A DNA stretch of 64,000 nucleotides from Clostridia bacterium (GTDB lineage Bacteria > Bacillota > Clostridia > Christensenellales > Aristaeellaceae): contig JAFXQO010000004.1 of assembly GCA_017527065.1 (NCBI GenBank), positions 1-64,000 of the forward strand. The letters are read 5' to 3'. The notes below the pieces were generated by a model. That model was not told where the DNA came from. It made no database searches and worked only from the letters and a program-made list of their open reading frames with translations. The position numbers and the translations under genes are program-made. Shown piece after piece: positions 8,101 to 17,763 of the stretch. Every line of letters starts with the position of its first letter. The first letter of the stretch is position 1.

Positions 8101-11100
8101 ACCGCCGACGACAGGTATATGTTCTTCGTGCAGCCTGAGGAATTCACCGATAATTTCACGCTGTACGTAAACGGTGGAACGGAGTCGTTTGAATGGCCTT
8201 ACGGCGATAACATCGACATACTGGTTGTTGCGCCGGAAGACGCCACCGGCGTGTGGGTTTCGGCCGGCGATAGGATCATCTCTCAGCCTGGCAACCGCCT
8301 GCATGACTACGGTACCCGCCTGGACAACGGCTTCATTTATCCCGTCGTTGCGAAGTACACCACCGGCGATGTCATCCTGGATGAGTTCGGCGAACCCGTG
8401 GACGGCTGGCAGGATGGCCTCGAATGGATCGGCTGCTCCAACATCGTTGTGGTGACCGCCGTCGCGGAGAACGGCGATCTTCCCAGGCCCGCCTTCGAGG
8501 CGCTCCATGACGTGACCCGCGGCGAGTTTATGACAATCACCATCACCAACGCCGACGCGTTCCGGAACATTGAGGGCCTGGAGATCGTGGCCGCGCCGTG
8601 GGCCAGGGGAGATGACGGTCACGGCTTCGACTCCTGGTACGGCTGGAACAGCGAGACAGGCGTCATCACGATGCCCACCGCCGACCTGCCCGAGGATTCT
8701 TACCTCCTGAACGTGTGGGCTCATGCGCCCGGCTATGTGGAGAGCTGGGGAGAGGAATTCATCTTCAACGTGACCGAGCCGCAGGCCGGCGAGGGCGAGC
8801 ACGACGTCGTCTTCACGCTGAACAAGCATGAGGTCGAAACGCTGGAATTCTTCGCCGTGTCCGCCTACGCGCCCGGCGCGAATGGCGTCAGAGTGGAAAC
8901 TGAACATAGACAATGGTTCAGACAGGGCCCCGGCGTCGCGTTCGAGGAAAGCTTCTGTAATCCCGACGAGATGGACTTTGTCGTATACGCCAACTGGGGC
9001 GATCTGGAAAACGATGAAGATTGGGAAGAATTCCATCCCGAAAACGCGCACCTGTCGGTCACCGCGCCGGAAGGCAAGCTGATCGACGTGCCCCTCACAT
9101 ACGCCTCCTCCGTCGCGGCGGGGCAGGATTTCACCATCACCGCCGGCAATGTGCCGCACGCGGAGTTCTTTAACTTCGAGGTGAGGGACAACAACATCTA
9201 CGACGAGGACGACTTCGTCTTCAGCGGCGGCGCGGGCACGTATACCATTCCCGCGAGACTGCTGACGCCCGGCCATGCCTACTATATTATGACGCACGCC
9301 GAGGCGCGCGGCTACGATGCCAGCGACGGCCGCTGCGGCTTTATCGTGCTGCCCGAGCCTGAAAACGTCAGAGGGGACATCGCCCTGAAGATCGACGGCG
9401 GCACCGAGGCCGTCCAGCGCCTCATCGGCCAGCGCTTCACCATCACCGTCGAGACGGGCGAGAACGTGAAAGCCACCGGCGTGTACATCTACGAGGGAAC
9501 CGACTGGGATCATAGCGAGGAAGGCTCCTACGAAAACGACGACTGGTGGATGCCCGATGAAGGCAGCTATACCTTCGCCGCGAAGTACACCACCGACGTC
9601 GACATCGACCCCGATTCCGCCTGGTGGGAGACCTGCGAGTGGGCGGGCTATTCCAACGCGGTGACGGTTACCGTCACCTCCAACGGAACCATGCCCGATC
9701 CAGTGATTGGCAATCTGCCGGAAACCATCCAGCGCGGCCAGTGGCTTGAGATTCCGCTGACGAACATCCTGGAGTATTTCAGCATCAACGGCGCTTACCG
9801 CGTGCAGGGCTGGTTCGAGGATCCGGAGACCGGCGAAGGCTGGGGCTGGACCGACATGACCGTGGACTACGGAACCAATCCCCCGACCGCTACGATCAAG
9901 ATGTCCACCGCCGAACTGTGGACGGGCGAGAACGGCAGCAAGACCTACGAGTTGCATTTCCTCGCCTTCGTCGACGGCCGGGTCGGCTGGCACGACAGCA
10001 ACGAAATCGTGCGCAATATCACCGTTACCGAGCCTAACAGCGCGGGAGATCATCCCATCTTCTTCTCCCTCAGCACGGATACGGCCATCACCGGCGTGGA
10101 TTACGGCGTCTCCATCTACGCGCCCGGCGCTGTCCAGATTCACTTGCAGAGGCAGGACGACGGTAATAACTGGAACTGGGGCGACCCCTACGACCCCGAA
10201 GGATACTGCGACAGCGTGTTTGAGAACTGGAACGAAACCCACCAGAGAGAGACGGATTACTGGGTGGAGGCGCTCTATGTCGACGCGGAAACCGGCGAAC
10301 AGACCTGGGTCGAGTGCCCGGATGTCCGGCATCTGAGCGTCATCGCGCCCAATGGCAAGATGGATCCCGTGAACGTGGTGCTCAGCGCCAGCGTGCTGGA
10401 TTCCCGCGATGATCTGACCATCACCATCAACCCCGTTCAGAACGCCATGGAATACTGGTTCGAGGTGACCGATGAGGATTACAGAACCAACGAATACGGC
10501 GACATCTACCAAGAGGAAATTCTCAACGGGTGGACCAACTGGGCTCCGCGGACCTACACCATACCCGCGGACGACCTGACGCCCGGCCATTCCTACAGCG
10601 TCCACGCCTGCGCCGTGGCCTTCGGCTACGACAACAGCGACGTGTTCGTCGGCTTCGTGGTGCGGCCCGATGATGCGGACGAGAACATCACGCTGACCGT
10701 GAACGGCAGCGCGGAAGACATGACCGTCACCGTCGGCCAGAACATGCGCGTGGCCGTGACAGCGCCCGCAAACGCCACCGGCGTCTATGTGGTCAACGCC
10801 GGCGTCCATGAGGACATGGCCACCGGCAATACCTACGACAACGATGACAACTGGTACATCGACGAGGCGGGCGTCTACACCTACCTGGCCAGCTACACGA
10901 CCGATCCGATCGACGAGAACGAGGAATGGTGGAAGACCTGCGACTGGGCCGGCACCTCTGCCCCGGTGAAGGTCACCGCCACGTCGAACGGCCGCCTGCC
11001 CATGCCGCAGTTCTCCATGCAGAGGACGGTCACCCGCGGCGACGAGATGGTCATCACCATTGACAACGCGGCCGAATACCGCGGCAAGGCTTTCAGCGGC

Positions 11101-14100
11101 AGCCTCAATTTGGTCGCCCGCGCCTGGGACAGGCAGCGGGACCGCTGGACCAGCGAATACGAATGGGACAGCGCGACGGGCGTCATCCGCCTGTCCACCG
11201 TCGATTTGGAAGCGGACACGATTTACGAAGTGCACGTTACCGCCGACGCGGACGGCTGGGAGGGTACCGGCTTCTGGTCCGCCCTTGAAGTGACCGCGCC
11301 CGAGGAAAACGACCACGCCATCCGCTTCTTCGCCGACCGCACGACCGTCCAAACCCGTGAGCACGCCTACCTCAGCGTGTACGCGCCCGGCGCCGACGGC
11401 CTGCGCCTTTACAGGGACGGCATGCTGGAGGATTGGTGGGACGACGATTACGTCATCTATGACGCCTCCGAGAACTGGGCTTGCGCGCACGCCTACACCG
11501 TTGCCGCCCGCTTCGACGGCGAATGGGTCTTCGCCGATAATACCATCACGATCACCGTGACCTCGGCCGGCCCGCTGCCCACGGTCACGATCGACGGCCC
11601 GGATTCCATCGAGGCCGGCGAGGACTACGTGTTCAGCGTGGTCAACCAGAATGGTCAGCCCATCGAGTTTGACGGCATCGACGTGAACGTCTGGCGTCAG
11701 AGCGACTGGCAGCCTATCTGGCAGGGCTACGCGCATGAAAACACCATTGCCGTTCCCGCCTTCAACGACTGGGGCGATGGAGACTCTTCCGTCTACCATG
11801 GCCAAGCGCGCATTGGTGACGATATCCTGCTCGCGAGCGGCGAGATGTACTCGCTGCGCGTCACGGTCAACCTGACCGGCCGCGATTCCGTCGAATTCCA
11901 GAAGTACTTCACCGTGGGCGATTACTACAACGAGGAGAACGGCTTCACCCTCACCGTCAACGGCGAGAACGCCCAGGCGACCGCGCAGGTCAACGAACCC
12001 GTGCGCGTCGTCGTGAACGCGCCTCAAAACGCCACGGCCATCCGCCTCTACGCGAAGGATGATGAGGAGTGGGGCGACGGCATACGCCGCGGCAATCAGC
12101 TGGACGACTATTACAGCTGGGGCAGCGCCGATGCGGTTCCCGTCTACGCCCGCTACACCACCGATACATTGACCGGCGAAGACTGGGAGATCGACTGGAA
12201 CAGCGTCAGCTGGAGCAACACGACCAGTAACGTCGTATACCTGACCCTGACGAACAGCGGCGCTGTGGCGTATCCTGAATTCACCGTGACGCCCAGGACC
12301 GTGACCCGCGGCGAGCTGGTCACCGTCACAATCACCAACTACACGGAGGGCCATTCCTACCGCGCCGAATTCGACCAGCCCGGCGTGCGCCGCTGGAACG
12401 GCACGGACTTCCGGGATGGCGACACCGCGATCCTGCACACCGAGAACCTGGAGCCCGGCGAATACCGCGTTCTGGTGGGCGATAACGGCGCGCTGGGCCT
12501 GACCGGCAGAGAGAGCTACATGCCCATCACTGTGGTCGAGCAGGCACAGCCGGTGTTCACGCTCAGCAGCCATAACCTCATGAACCGCCAGTCGTTCACC
12601 GTGTCGATGTACGCCCCCGGCGCGACAGCGCTGAAAGCTGTCATCGACGGCGATGAAGATCATCCCTGGTATGACTACGAAACCGACAACTTCATGGCCA
12701 GCGACTGGCGCTTCGACGACCCCGGCGAGCACACCATCACGCCCATGTGGCGCGACGCGAACAACAACTGGCACAGCCTGGAAGGCGAAACCATTAACGT
12801 CACTGCGCCCAACGGCCTCATCGACGTGCCCAACATCTCGTTCCCGAACGGCCGCGTCATCACGCTGGGTCAGGACATGATCGTCGACCTGGGCCGGAAC
12901 GATTTCGACTACGTCCACGCCTGGGCGCGCAGGGAAGGCCAAGACTTCTACGACAACAGCAACTTCGATAACTACAGGAACGGCATCGTCAACCCGCGCT
13001 TCGTGATTCCCGCGAGCGTCCTTGACGTGGCCGGAAACTACAGCATCTGGTTCAACCTCTACGGCGTCGGCTACCTGGACAACAGCATCGAAATCTCCTT
13101 CATCGTGACCGACGGCCAGACGTCCGGCCTGACGCTGGAGATCGACGGCGGAACCGCCGATGTCACCAAGCTCGTCAATCAGGAGTTTACGGTGAGCGTC
13201 ACAGGCGCGCCGGCGAATGCCACCGCCATCGCCCTGTACACCGGCAACGACTGGCAGTACTTCCCCGGCAGCACATTCGAGGAGGTCATGAGCCAGACCG
13301 ATGTAGCGAACCGGTGCTGGTACGCCAAGTACACCGAGGACGTACTGCCCGAGAATTTCGTCCGCTATGACCACAGAGGGCAGGAACTGACCTGGAGCGG
13401 CATCAGCAACATGATCGCTGTGACCACCACGGCGAACGGCACGCTGCCTCAGCCCACGTTCACGCTGGACAAGAACACCTTCGTCCGCGGCGAGATGATC
13501 GCTGTGCACCTCAGTAACTGCGTAGACGGCGCGAACTACAGCGCGGACATCCACACCGAAGGCGAATGGGATTGGTTCGGCCGCAGGTGGGGCGTCGGAA
13601 CGATCTACATGCCGACAGTGGATATCCCGGCCGGTGACTACGAGATGCACGTGAATGCGGACGGCGTGGTCGGCATGAAAGGCAGCTTCTCGACCATCAA
13701 CATCTCCGTGGTAGACGGGGAATTGGAACCGTTCTTCATGGTCGAAAAGACGGAAGTGGAGACGGGAGAAGGTTTCCGCTACTTCATCTACGCCCCCGGC
13801 GCGGACGCCGTGCGCTTCTGCTACGAGAGTATTGACAATCCCTGGCAGGAGGAAGAGGGAGATCACCTGGACAGCGGCGCTGGGTGCCATAACCCCAAAG
13901 ATTGGACCTTCCTGGCCGCGGCTACCTACGACGGCGGCGTGACCTGGGTGGAGATCGACCGCATTACAATAAGCGTCAGCGCGTCGCACGGCCCGATCGC
14001 GGTTGCGATCGGCGCGCCCAACGTGTTGTTCGCCGGCGACGATCTCACCCTGTCGATTGATACGGCCAAGGGCCAGTGGGGCATCGTGGAAATCCACGAT

Positions 14101-14583
14101 ATAGCGGATCAAGGCAGGTGTGTCTATGAGTATGACGACGCGCCGGTGAACACGCCCATTATGGTGCCCGCCAATACCTTCGTGGCTGGCAGAGAATACG
14201 AGATTTACGTTTACGCTTCACCGTTCGGCCAGGAGGGCGGTAGTGAACCGGGCTGGTACGAGAACCGCGTGACCAAGGAGTTGAGAGTCGTCGACATCAA
14301 CGACCTGTCCACCCTGACCCTGCCTGCGGCGCTGAGCGAGATCGGCGAGGAAGCCTTCGAGGGCATCGCCGCAGAGCGCGTGATCATCCCGAACGGGATT
14401 ACAACCATCGCCCCGCGCGCCTTCGCGAACTGCGATAACCTGATCATCGTGGAGATTCCGGACAGCGTGACCACCATTGACAGCACTGCATTCGACGGCA
14501 GCGACAGGATCATCTTCGTCTGCAGCGACACCAGCAAGGCGGCAGAGTTCGCGGAAGCCCACGACATCACCCATTTGAACTGA
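5191..14583 (+). CDS. Giant secreted modular-repeat protein with a terminal BspA-type LRR
   Basis: The start at 5191 is chosen because GAAAGGAG lies 10 nt upstream and a signal peptide follows (MDKKTWLRN, hydrophobic core, cleavage after ALA at about residue 28). The upstream in-frame Met at 5134 has no signal. The mature part is acidic, rich in Trp and Tyr, and built from about 29 modules of roughly 100 residues in four types. Type A contains xxRGExxxITIxN, with RG motifs starting at nt 5335, 5923, 7240, 8512, 9727, 11029, 12301 and 13480. Type B contains YAPGA (8 copies). Type C contains AGxxLTIxP and a late DNxI (7 copies). Type D contains LxVNGGTE, ATGVY, YTTD and WxGxSN (6 copies). The order is AB, then six ABCD units, then ABC. 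The last 90 residues are two BspA-like leucine-rich repeats (IPDSVTTIDSTAF). No LPXTG motif or membrane anchor is seen. The function is unknown; adhesion or extracellular binding is an inference from the beta-rich Ig-like pattern. Confidence 0.9.
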   Translation: MDKKTWLRNGLCLLAIAALLLCGAFALAEDDPEMPPSPELSYYTDNLYLPRGEFVTVVIYDVPDYWGFENLQYYAEVSGSPERYYWDEDERTIKIPTAQFEAGHQYMLQVTMTADGYWEQSSSTDTIIVTEPEAAITWDIEKTEAVSQERFGCSVYAPGAKALRVKVNNVVRAYWDDEDEYFRDYVVFSVFHDRPGTFQVIAEACFEGDVEDDSNWVQCDSPASVTITTPYGDMMTPSISAASSVVRGDFLSVDLLNPEDYIGPDAPDFEGLEFGVDAVISDAAGKKWSFEGFWDGESGHPMLVPTGNLPAGENYVLHSFAWANGYQVGEYTQPLTIEEPVSELDHPVYLTVDKEEVVANETYFMSAYAPGATAIVLYWRDDPNGEWIEDEGYYEETDSAYWENAADRRIERLEYALRACYGDPEDEDDWSELSDLTPLVVMSVEADGWLDDVPVELSANVLTAAEVNAGEGLQVTIEPVEGATWYYVTLNDHNIEVSPWGLDENKVFEDDIEPFEGTYTSIVPAERLTPGHIYDVWVCAGGALGLENTNCNYPFIVLPDVETSPFALYVNGSTEDQSAAANQKNSLYAVAPQGATGVCAFFGDDMRWSEGRYLDHTMNLYWPKDYPIVAMYTTDDIFDENGEPVDGWWDNCAWAGYSNIVTLTITASGELPDLQVSIPEGSTVDRGEWLEITIENAAELLATEAQDLRVEAAPFGRYDGRGFQSWYVWNGEVHDGVGTIMMPTADLPAGDYRLDAYAIAPGYTGGYCEPLFFTVTDPEIGEGEPPVYLELDKNNVETNEWFNLSAYAPGATQIQIVWNDNGDDEWRDWGDPVDGEGTAWNDRIDHPVHRTFALRACYGEDDWTDVFEEYAVTVTVRAPSGRLGTIRAELSAAVIEPDDELTLTVYPVDNAEEYWFEVNDNDIHEGNNCVFGRHVFPGEDGCTITIPTDELIPGHYYEVSLHARGGRGVETADDRYMFFVQPEEFTDNFTLYVNGGTESFEWPYGDNIDILVVAPEDATGVWVSAGDRIISQPGNRLHDYGTRLDNGFIYPVVAKYTTGDVILDEFGEPVDGWQDGLEWIGCSNIVVVTAVAENGDLPRPAFEALHDVTRGEFMTITITNADAFRNIEGLEIVAAPWARGDDGHGFDSWYGWNSETGVITMPTADLPEDSYLLNVWAHAPGYVESWGEEFIFNVTEPQAGEGEHDVVFTLNKHEVETLEFFAVSAYAPGANGVRVETEHRQWFRQGPGVAFEESFCNPDEMDFVVYANWGDLENDEDWEEFHPENAHLSVTAPEGKLIDVPLTYASSVAAGQDFTITAGNVPHAEFFNFEVRDNNIYDEDDFVFSGGAGTYTIPARLLTPGHAYYIMTHAEARGYDASDGRCGFIVLPEPENVRGDIALKIDGGTEAVQRLIGQRFTITVETGENVKATGVYIYEGTDWDHSEEGSYENDDWWMPDEGSYTFAAKYTTDVDIDPDSAWWETCEWAGYSNAVTVTVTSNGTMPDPVIGNLPETIQRGQWLEIPLTNILEYFSINGAYRVQGWFEDPETGEGWGWTDMTVDYGTNPPTATIKMSTAELWTGENGSKTYELHFLAFVDGRVGWHDSNEIVRNITVTEPNSAGDHPIFFSLSTDTAITGVDYGVSIYAPGAVQIHLQRQDDGNNWNWGDPYDPEGYCDSVFENWNETHQRETDYWVEALYVDAETGEQTWVECPDVRHLSVIAPNGKMDPVNVVLSASVLDSRDDLTITINPVQNAMEYWFEVTDEDYRTNEYGDIYQEEILNGWTNWAPRTYTIPADDLTPGHSYSVHACAVAFGYDNSDVFVGFVVRPDDADENITLTVNGSAEDMTVTVGQNMRVAVTAPANATGVYVVNAGVHEDMATGNTYDNDDNWYIDEAGVYTYLASYTTDPIDENEEWWKTCDWAGTSAPVKVTATSNGRLPMPQFSMQRTVTRGDEMVITIDNAAEYRGKAFSGSLNLVARAWDRQRDRWTSEYEWDSATGVIRLSTVDLEADTIYEVHVTADADGWEGTGFWSALEVTAPEENDHAIRFFADRTTVQTREHAYLSVYAPGADGLRLYRDGMLEDWWDDDYVIYDASENWACAHAYTVAARFDGEWVFADNTITITVTSAGPLPTVTIDGPDSIEAGEDYVFSVVNQNGQPIEFDGIDVNVWRQSDWQPIWQGYAHENTIAVPAFNDWGDGDSSVYHGQARIGDDILLASGEMYSLRVTVNLTGRDSVEFQKYFTVGDYYNEENGFTLTVNGENAQATAQVNEPVRVVVNAPQNATAIRLYAKDDEEWGDGIRRGNQLDDYYSWGSADAVPVYARYTTDTLTGEDWEIDWNSVSWSNTTSNVVYLTLTNSGAVAYPEFTVTPRTVTRGELVTVTITNYTEGHSYRAEFDQPGVRRWNGTDFRDGDTAILHTENLEPGEYRVLVGDNGALGLTGRESYMPITVVEQAQPVFTLSSHNLMNRQSFTVSMYAPGATALKAVIDGDEDHPWYDYETDNFMASDWRFDDPGEHTITPMWRDANNNWHSLEGETINVTAPNGLIDVPNISFPNGRVITLGQDMIVDLGRNDFDYVHAWARREGQDFYDNSNFDNYRNGIVNPRFVIPASVLDVAGNYSIWFNLYGVGYLDNSIEISFIVTDGQTSGLTLEIDGGTADVTKLVNQEFTVSVTGAPANATAIALYTGNDWQYFPGSTFEEVMSQTDVANRCWYAKYTEDVLPENFVRYDHRGQELTWSGISNMIAVTTTANGTLPQPTFTLDKNTFVRGEMIAVHLSNCVDGANYSADIHTEGEWDWFGRRWGVGTIYMPTVDIPAGDYEMHVNADGVVGMKGSFSTINISVVDGELEPFFMVEKTEVETGEGFRYFIYAPGADAVRFCYESIDNPWQEEEGDHLDSGAGCHNPKDWTFLAAATYDGGVTWVEIDRITISVSASHGPIAVAIGAPNVLFAGDDLTLSIDTAKGQWGIVEIHDIADQGRCVYEYDDAPVNTPIMVPANTFVAGREYEIYVYASPFGQEGGSEPGWYENRVTKELRVVDINDLSTLTLPAALSEIGEEAFEGIAAERVIIPNGITTIAPRAFANCDNLIIVEIPDSVTTIDSTAFDGSDRIIFVCSDTSKAAEFAEAHDITHLN

Positions 14584-14601
14584 TAACCCAACGACCAACA
14601 T

Positions 14602-14643
14602 AAAAGGAGCGCCGCCGCGAGACCCGCGGCGGCGCTCCTTTTG
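14602..14643. terminator. Bidirectional terminator between the giant gene and sbcC
   Basis: A perfect hairpin, GGAGCGCCGCCGCG (14606-14619) with CGCGGCGGCGCTCC, is flanked by AAAA on the left and TTTT on the right. It can therefore stop transcription from both convergent genes. Confidence 0.9.
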
Positions 14644-14667
14644 CATGTTTTGATGGGAGATGGCGCC

Positions 14668-17600
14668 TCATTCGTCGATCCGGACGCTGGCTTCGCTGCC
14701 TCCCTCCCGGAGATTTCTGACCACGATCTGCCGCCCGATGCGCTCCCGCAGCTCGCCCACGTGCGACACGATGCCGACCAGCCGCGAGCCCTCGCCCAGC
14801 CGCAGCAGCGTGTTCACCGCCTGGTCGAGGGCGGCGGGATCCAGCGAGCCGAAGCCCTCGTCGACGAACAGCGTGTCGATGGTCACGCCGCCCGCCTCCT
14901 CGGAAATGGCGTCCGACAGGCCCAGCGCCAGCGCCAGCGAGGCCAGGAACGCCTCGCCGCCGGAGAGCGACGCCACGGGCCGCTCCCGCCCGGAATGGTA
15001 GTCCATCACATTCAATTCCAGCGCGCCGTCCATCAGGCCGTTCAATAGAGCCCGACGCCGCAGCTCGAACCGGCCGTCGGTCATCCGGGTGAAGCGCGCG
15101 TTGGCCCGCCTGAGCACCTGCTCGAGATAACCGCGCTGGACGTACTGCTCGAAGGACACGCGGTATTTGCCGATCATCTTGCCGTCGCAGAGCTGGCTCA
15201 GGCGCGTAAGCCGCGCCAGCTTCCGGCCCGCCGCGTCGTGTCGCGCCGTCAGGCCTTCCAGCTTTTCAAGCAGGCTCTCGTTCAGGCGCATGCGGCCTTC
15301 GATGACGGAAAGGCGCGCGCGGCATTCGTCAAGCTCCCGTTTTTCGGCTTCGGCTTCGCCGGCTTCCGCGGCCTGCGGCTGTTCGGTTTCCCGGGTGAGC
15401 CGCTCGACGTCGGCGCGGGCGGCGGCCAGGCCCCGGTCATAGTCGGATACGGCGCGCTCGATGGCGGCGCGGGCGTCGTCGTCCAGCTTCGCGGCGAGAT
15501 AGTCCGCCTCGCTGGCGAAACCCTGCTCGGCGATGGCCTCAGTACGCCGCTGGCCGGCGCCGGCCAGAGCGGCTTCCGCCTGCCGCAGATGCTCGTCGAG
15601 GGCCGCGGCCTGGCCCTCCAACTCGCCCCGCTTCTTTTCAGCCGAGCGGCGCAGCGCCTCCGCGCCGTCGATGGCCTGGGCAAGCTGCAAGGCGGTTTGC
15701 TCGGCTTCGGCGAGGGAGGCGCGGGCGTGGGCTGGATCGGTTCCGGCTTCCTTCAGCGAATCGAAAAGCGCCTGCGCGGCGGCGCGCCGCTGGGCCAGCG
15801 CTTCGGCTGTCTGCGCCAGCGCCGCATTGCCTTTTTCGAGCAGCGATTCGTCCTTTTCAAGGGCCTGCGCATGCTCGCCCAGCTTCAGTCTGATGAGCGC
15901 CCGCTCGGCCGCGAGGCGGTTCAGCCGGTCGATTTCCTGCTCCAGCCCGGCGAGTTCCCGGCGGAGAACCAAGGCGGCGTCGTTGATCGCGTCGGCTTCC
16001 GCGGCGACGCCGAGGGCCCCTGAGGCGTCCGTCAGGCGCTTGCGGACGGCGTCCAGCCGGGCGACGGCCTCGGCGGCCCGCTCGCGAATCTCAGCCGTCG
16101 CCGCGCGGCAGCTCTTGGCGCGCTGCTCGAGCTGGCGCAGTTCGTCCTCGGAGGGAATATCCCGGCTCAGCGGGGCGGGGCGGGGGTGGCTCGTCGAGCC
16201 GCACACCGGGCAGGGCGCATCCGGCGCGAGGGTGCGCGCCAGAAGGCCCGCCTGGCCCAGAAGATAGCGCGTGTTGGCGTCCGCGAATGCGGCCTCGGCG
16301 CGCTGCTGGACGTCGGCGGCGGCCTGTTGGCGCGCCGCCAGCGCCGCCACCTGGGCGGCCAGCTGGGCGGTTTGATCGTACAGCGCGGCCATATCGCGCA
16401 GGGCGTTCAGCCGGTTCAGGCGCTCGCTCCGCTGGAGCTGGGCCTGCGCCCGCCGCGTCTCGTCCTGCTCGCCCCGCTCAAGCTCACTTCTCATGCCGGC
16501 GATGAGCGCGCGGCGCTTTGCTGCCTCGTCGTTCAGGGCGCGCAGGGCCTCGCTCTGCCGCGCGTGAAGCGCCTGCGCCTCCCGGGCAAGCTGCGTGAGC
16601 CGCGCGAGTTCGTCGTATTTCGGCAGGAGCCGGCGCAGCGTCTGGACGCGCAGGGCGAGCGCGTTCAGTTCTTCGCGCCGCCGCGGGAGCGAGGCGACGG
16701 CTTCATCCGCGCGGGCTTGCTCCGCTTGGGCCGCGGCGCGCTGGGCGTCCAGCGCCTGACGGCGCGTCCGCGCTTCTTCGAGGCGGCGGCGCGCGGTTTC
16801 GAGCAGGGCTTCCTCCGGGGCGAGCCGGCGGGCCCGCGCGTCGGCGCTGAGGGCCGTGCGGCGCGCGGCCATGTCCCCGGCCTGATCGAGCAGCGCCGCC
16901 TCACGATGCGCGGCCTCCTCCAACTGCGCGCGCAGTTTTTTCAGGCGCTCGCCCTCGGCCTGCCGCTTTACGGCCTCGGCATAGGCGGCTTCGCGGGCGG
17001 CCAGCTCGGCCTTTGCTTCGTCGAGGGCGGCGCGGTCGGCTTCGAGCATCTCGCGGGCCTGCCCGATGAGCGGCAGCGCCTGGGCGGCGGTCCGGATATC
17101 CTGCTGTTCGCCCTCGGGGAACTGGATGGAACCGAGAGCGAACAGGATTTCCTTTGACAGCGCGTCGGTTTCGGCGGCCTGCGCCTCGACGCGTTCCCGG
17201 AGGATCCGCCCGGCGCGCTCGAAAGCCCACGTGTCGAACAGGCGGCGGAAGACGGCTTCCCGGTCGCGGCTGCGGGCCAGGAGCAGGTTCAGGAATTCGC
17301 CCTGGGCGAGAAGGGAGACCTGCTTGAACTGGGCGTAGTCCAGCCGCAGGAGCCCGTATATTTCTCGCTTCACGTCGGCGTCGTTTTCGACAACGCGGCC
17401 GTCCGGGAGGGTCAGGCAAACGGCGGCGGGCTGCGACACGGTGCCTTCGCCTCGCAGCGCGGCGCGCTCGTAGGCGGGGGAGCGGGTGATGTCGTAGGTC
17501 TTTCCGGCGTGCTCGAAGCGCAGGCGAACAAAGGTGGGATCGCCCGGCGCGGCGTAGTCGCTGCGCATGCCGGAGCCCGAGCGGCGCTCGTTTGTCACAC

Positions 17601-17763
17601 GACCGTACAGCGCGTAGACGATGGCGTCGAACAGCGTGGTCTTGCCCGAGCCGGTGTCGCCGGTAATCAGGAAAACGCCCGATTCGCCCAGCGCGCTGAA
17701 ATCAATCGTCGTCTCGCGGGCGTAGGGGCCGAACATGGACAGGGTCAGTGCAATAGGTCTCAT
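14668..17763 (-). CDS. sbcC: Exonuclease SbcCD ATPase subunit SbcC
   Basis: This is the ATPase of the SbcCD (Rad50/Mre11-type) complex, which opens and cuts DNA hairpins and ends. The protein has about 1,031 residues. Walker A is GDTGSGKTT near residue 40. Long coiled-coil arms are broken by the zinc-hook motif CPVCGS (about 16198-16212). The ABC signature SLSGGEAFLASLALALGL and Walker B TLFVDEGFGSLD are near the C-terminus. The frame stays open upstream to 18381, but the true start is the ATG at 17763, which overlaps the sbcD stop in an ATGA junction and begins MRPIALTLSMFGPY as expected for the family. Confidence 0.96.
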   Translation of the reverse strand: MRPIALTLSMFGPYARETTIDFSALGESGVFLITGDTGSGKTTLFDAIVYALYGRVTNERRSGSGMRSDYAAPGDPTFVRLRFEHAGKTYDITRSPAYERAALRGEGTVSQPAAVCLTLPDGRVVENDADVKREIYGLLRLDYAQFKQVSLLAQGEFLNLLLARSRDREAVFRRLFDTWAFERAGRILRERVEAQAAETDALSKEILFALGSIQFPEGEQQDIRTAAQALPLIGQAREMLEADRAALDEAKAELAAREAAYAEAVKRQAEGERLKKLRAQLEEAAHREAALLDQAGDMAARRTALSADARARRLAPEEALLETARRRLEEARTRRQALDAQRAAAQAEQARADEAVASLPRRREELNALALRVQTLRRLLPKYDELARLTQLAREAQALHARQSEALRALNDEAAKRRALIAGMRSELERGEQDETRRAQAQLQRSERLNRLNALRDMAALYDQTAQLAAQVAALAARQQAAADVQQRAEAAFADANTRYLLGQAGLLARTLAPDAPCPVCGSTSHPRPAPLSRDIPSEDELRQLEQRAKSCRAATAEIRERAAEAVARLDAVRKRLTDASGALGVAAEADAINDAALVLRRELAGLEQEIDRLNRLAAERALIRLKLGEHAQALEKDESLLEKGNAALAQTAEALAQRRAAAQALFDSLKEAGTDPAHARASLAEAEQTALQLAQAIDGAEALRRSAEKKRGELEGQAAALDEHLRQAEAALAGAGQRRTEAIAEQGFASEADYLAAKLDDDARAAIERAVSDYDRGLAAARADVERLTRETEQPQAAEAGEAEAEKRELDECRARLSVIEGRMRLNESLLEKLEGLTARHDAAGRKLARLTRLSQLCDGKMIGKYRVSFEQYVQRGYLEQVLRRANARFTRMTDGRFELRRRALLNGLMDGALELNVMDYHSGRERPVASLSGGEAFLASLALALGLSDAISEEAGGVTIDTLFVDEGFGSLDPAALDQAVNTLLRLGEGSRLVGIVSHVGELRERIGRQIVVRNLREGGSEASVRIDE

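Noticed and set aside
5191-14583. CRISPR or DNA-level tandem repeat in the giant gene
   Set aside because: The repeats are at protein level and diverged in DNA sequence. There are no short identical repeats with regular spacers.
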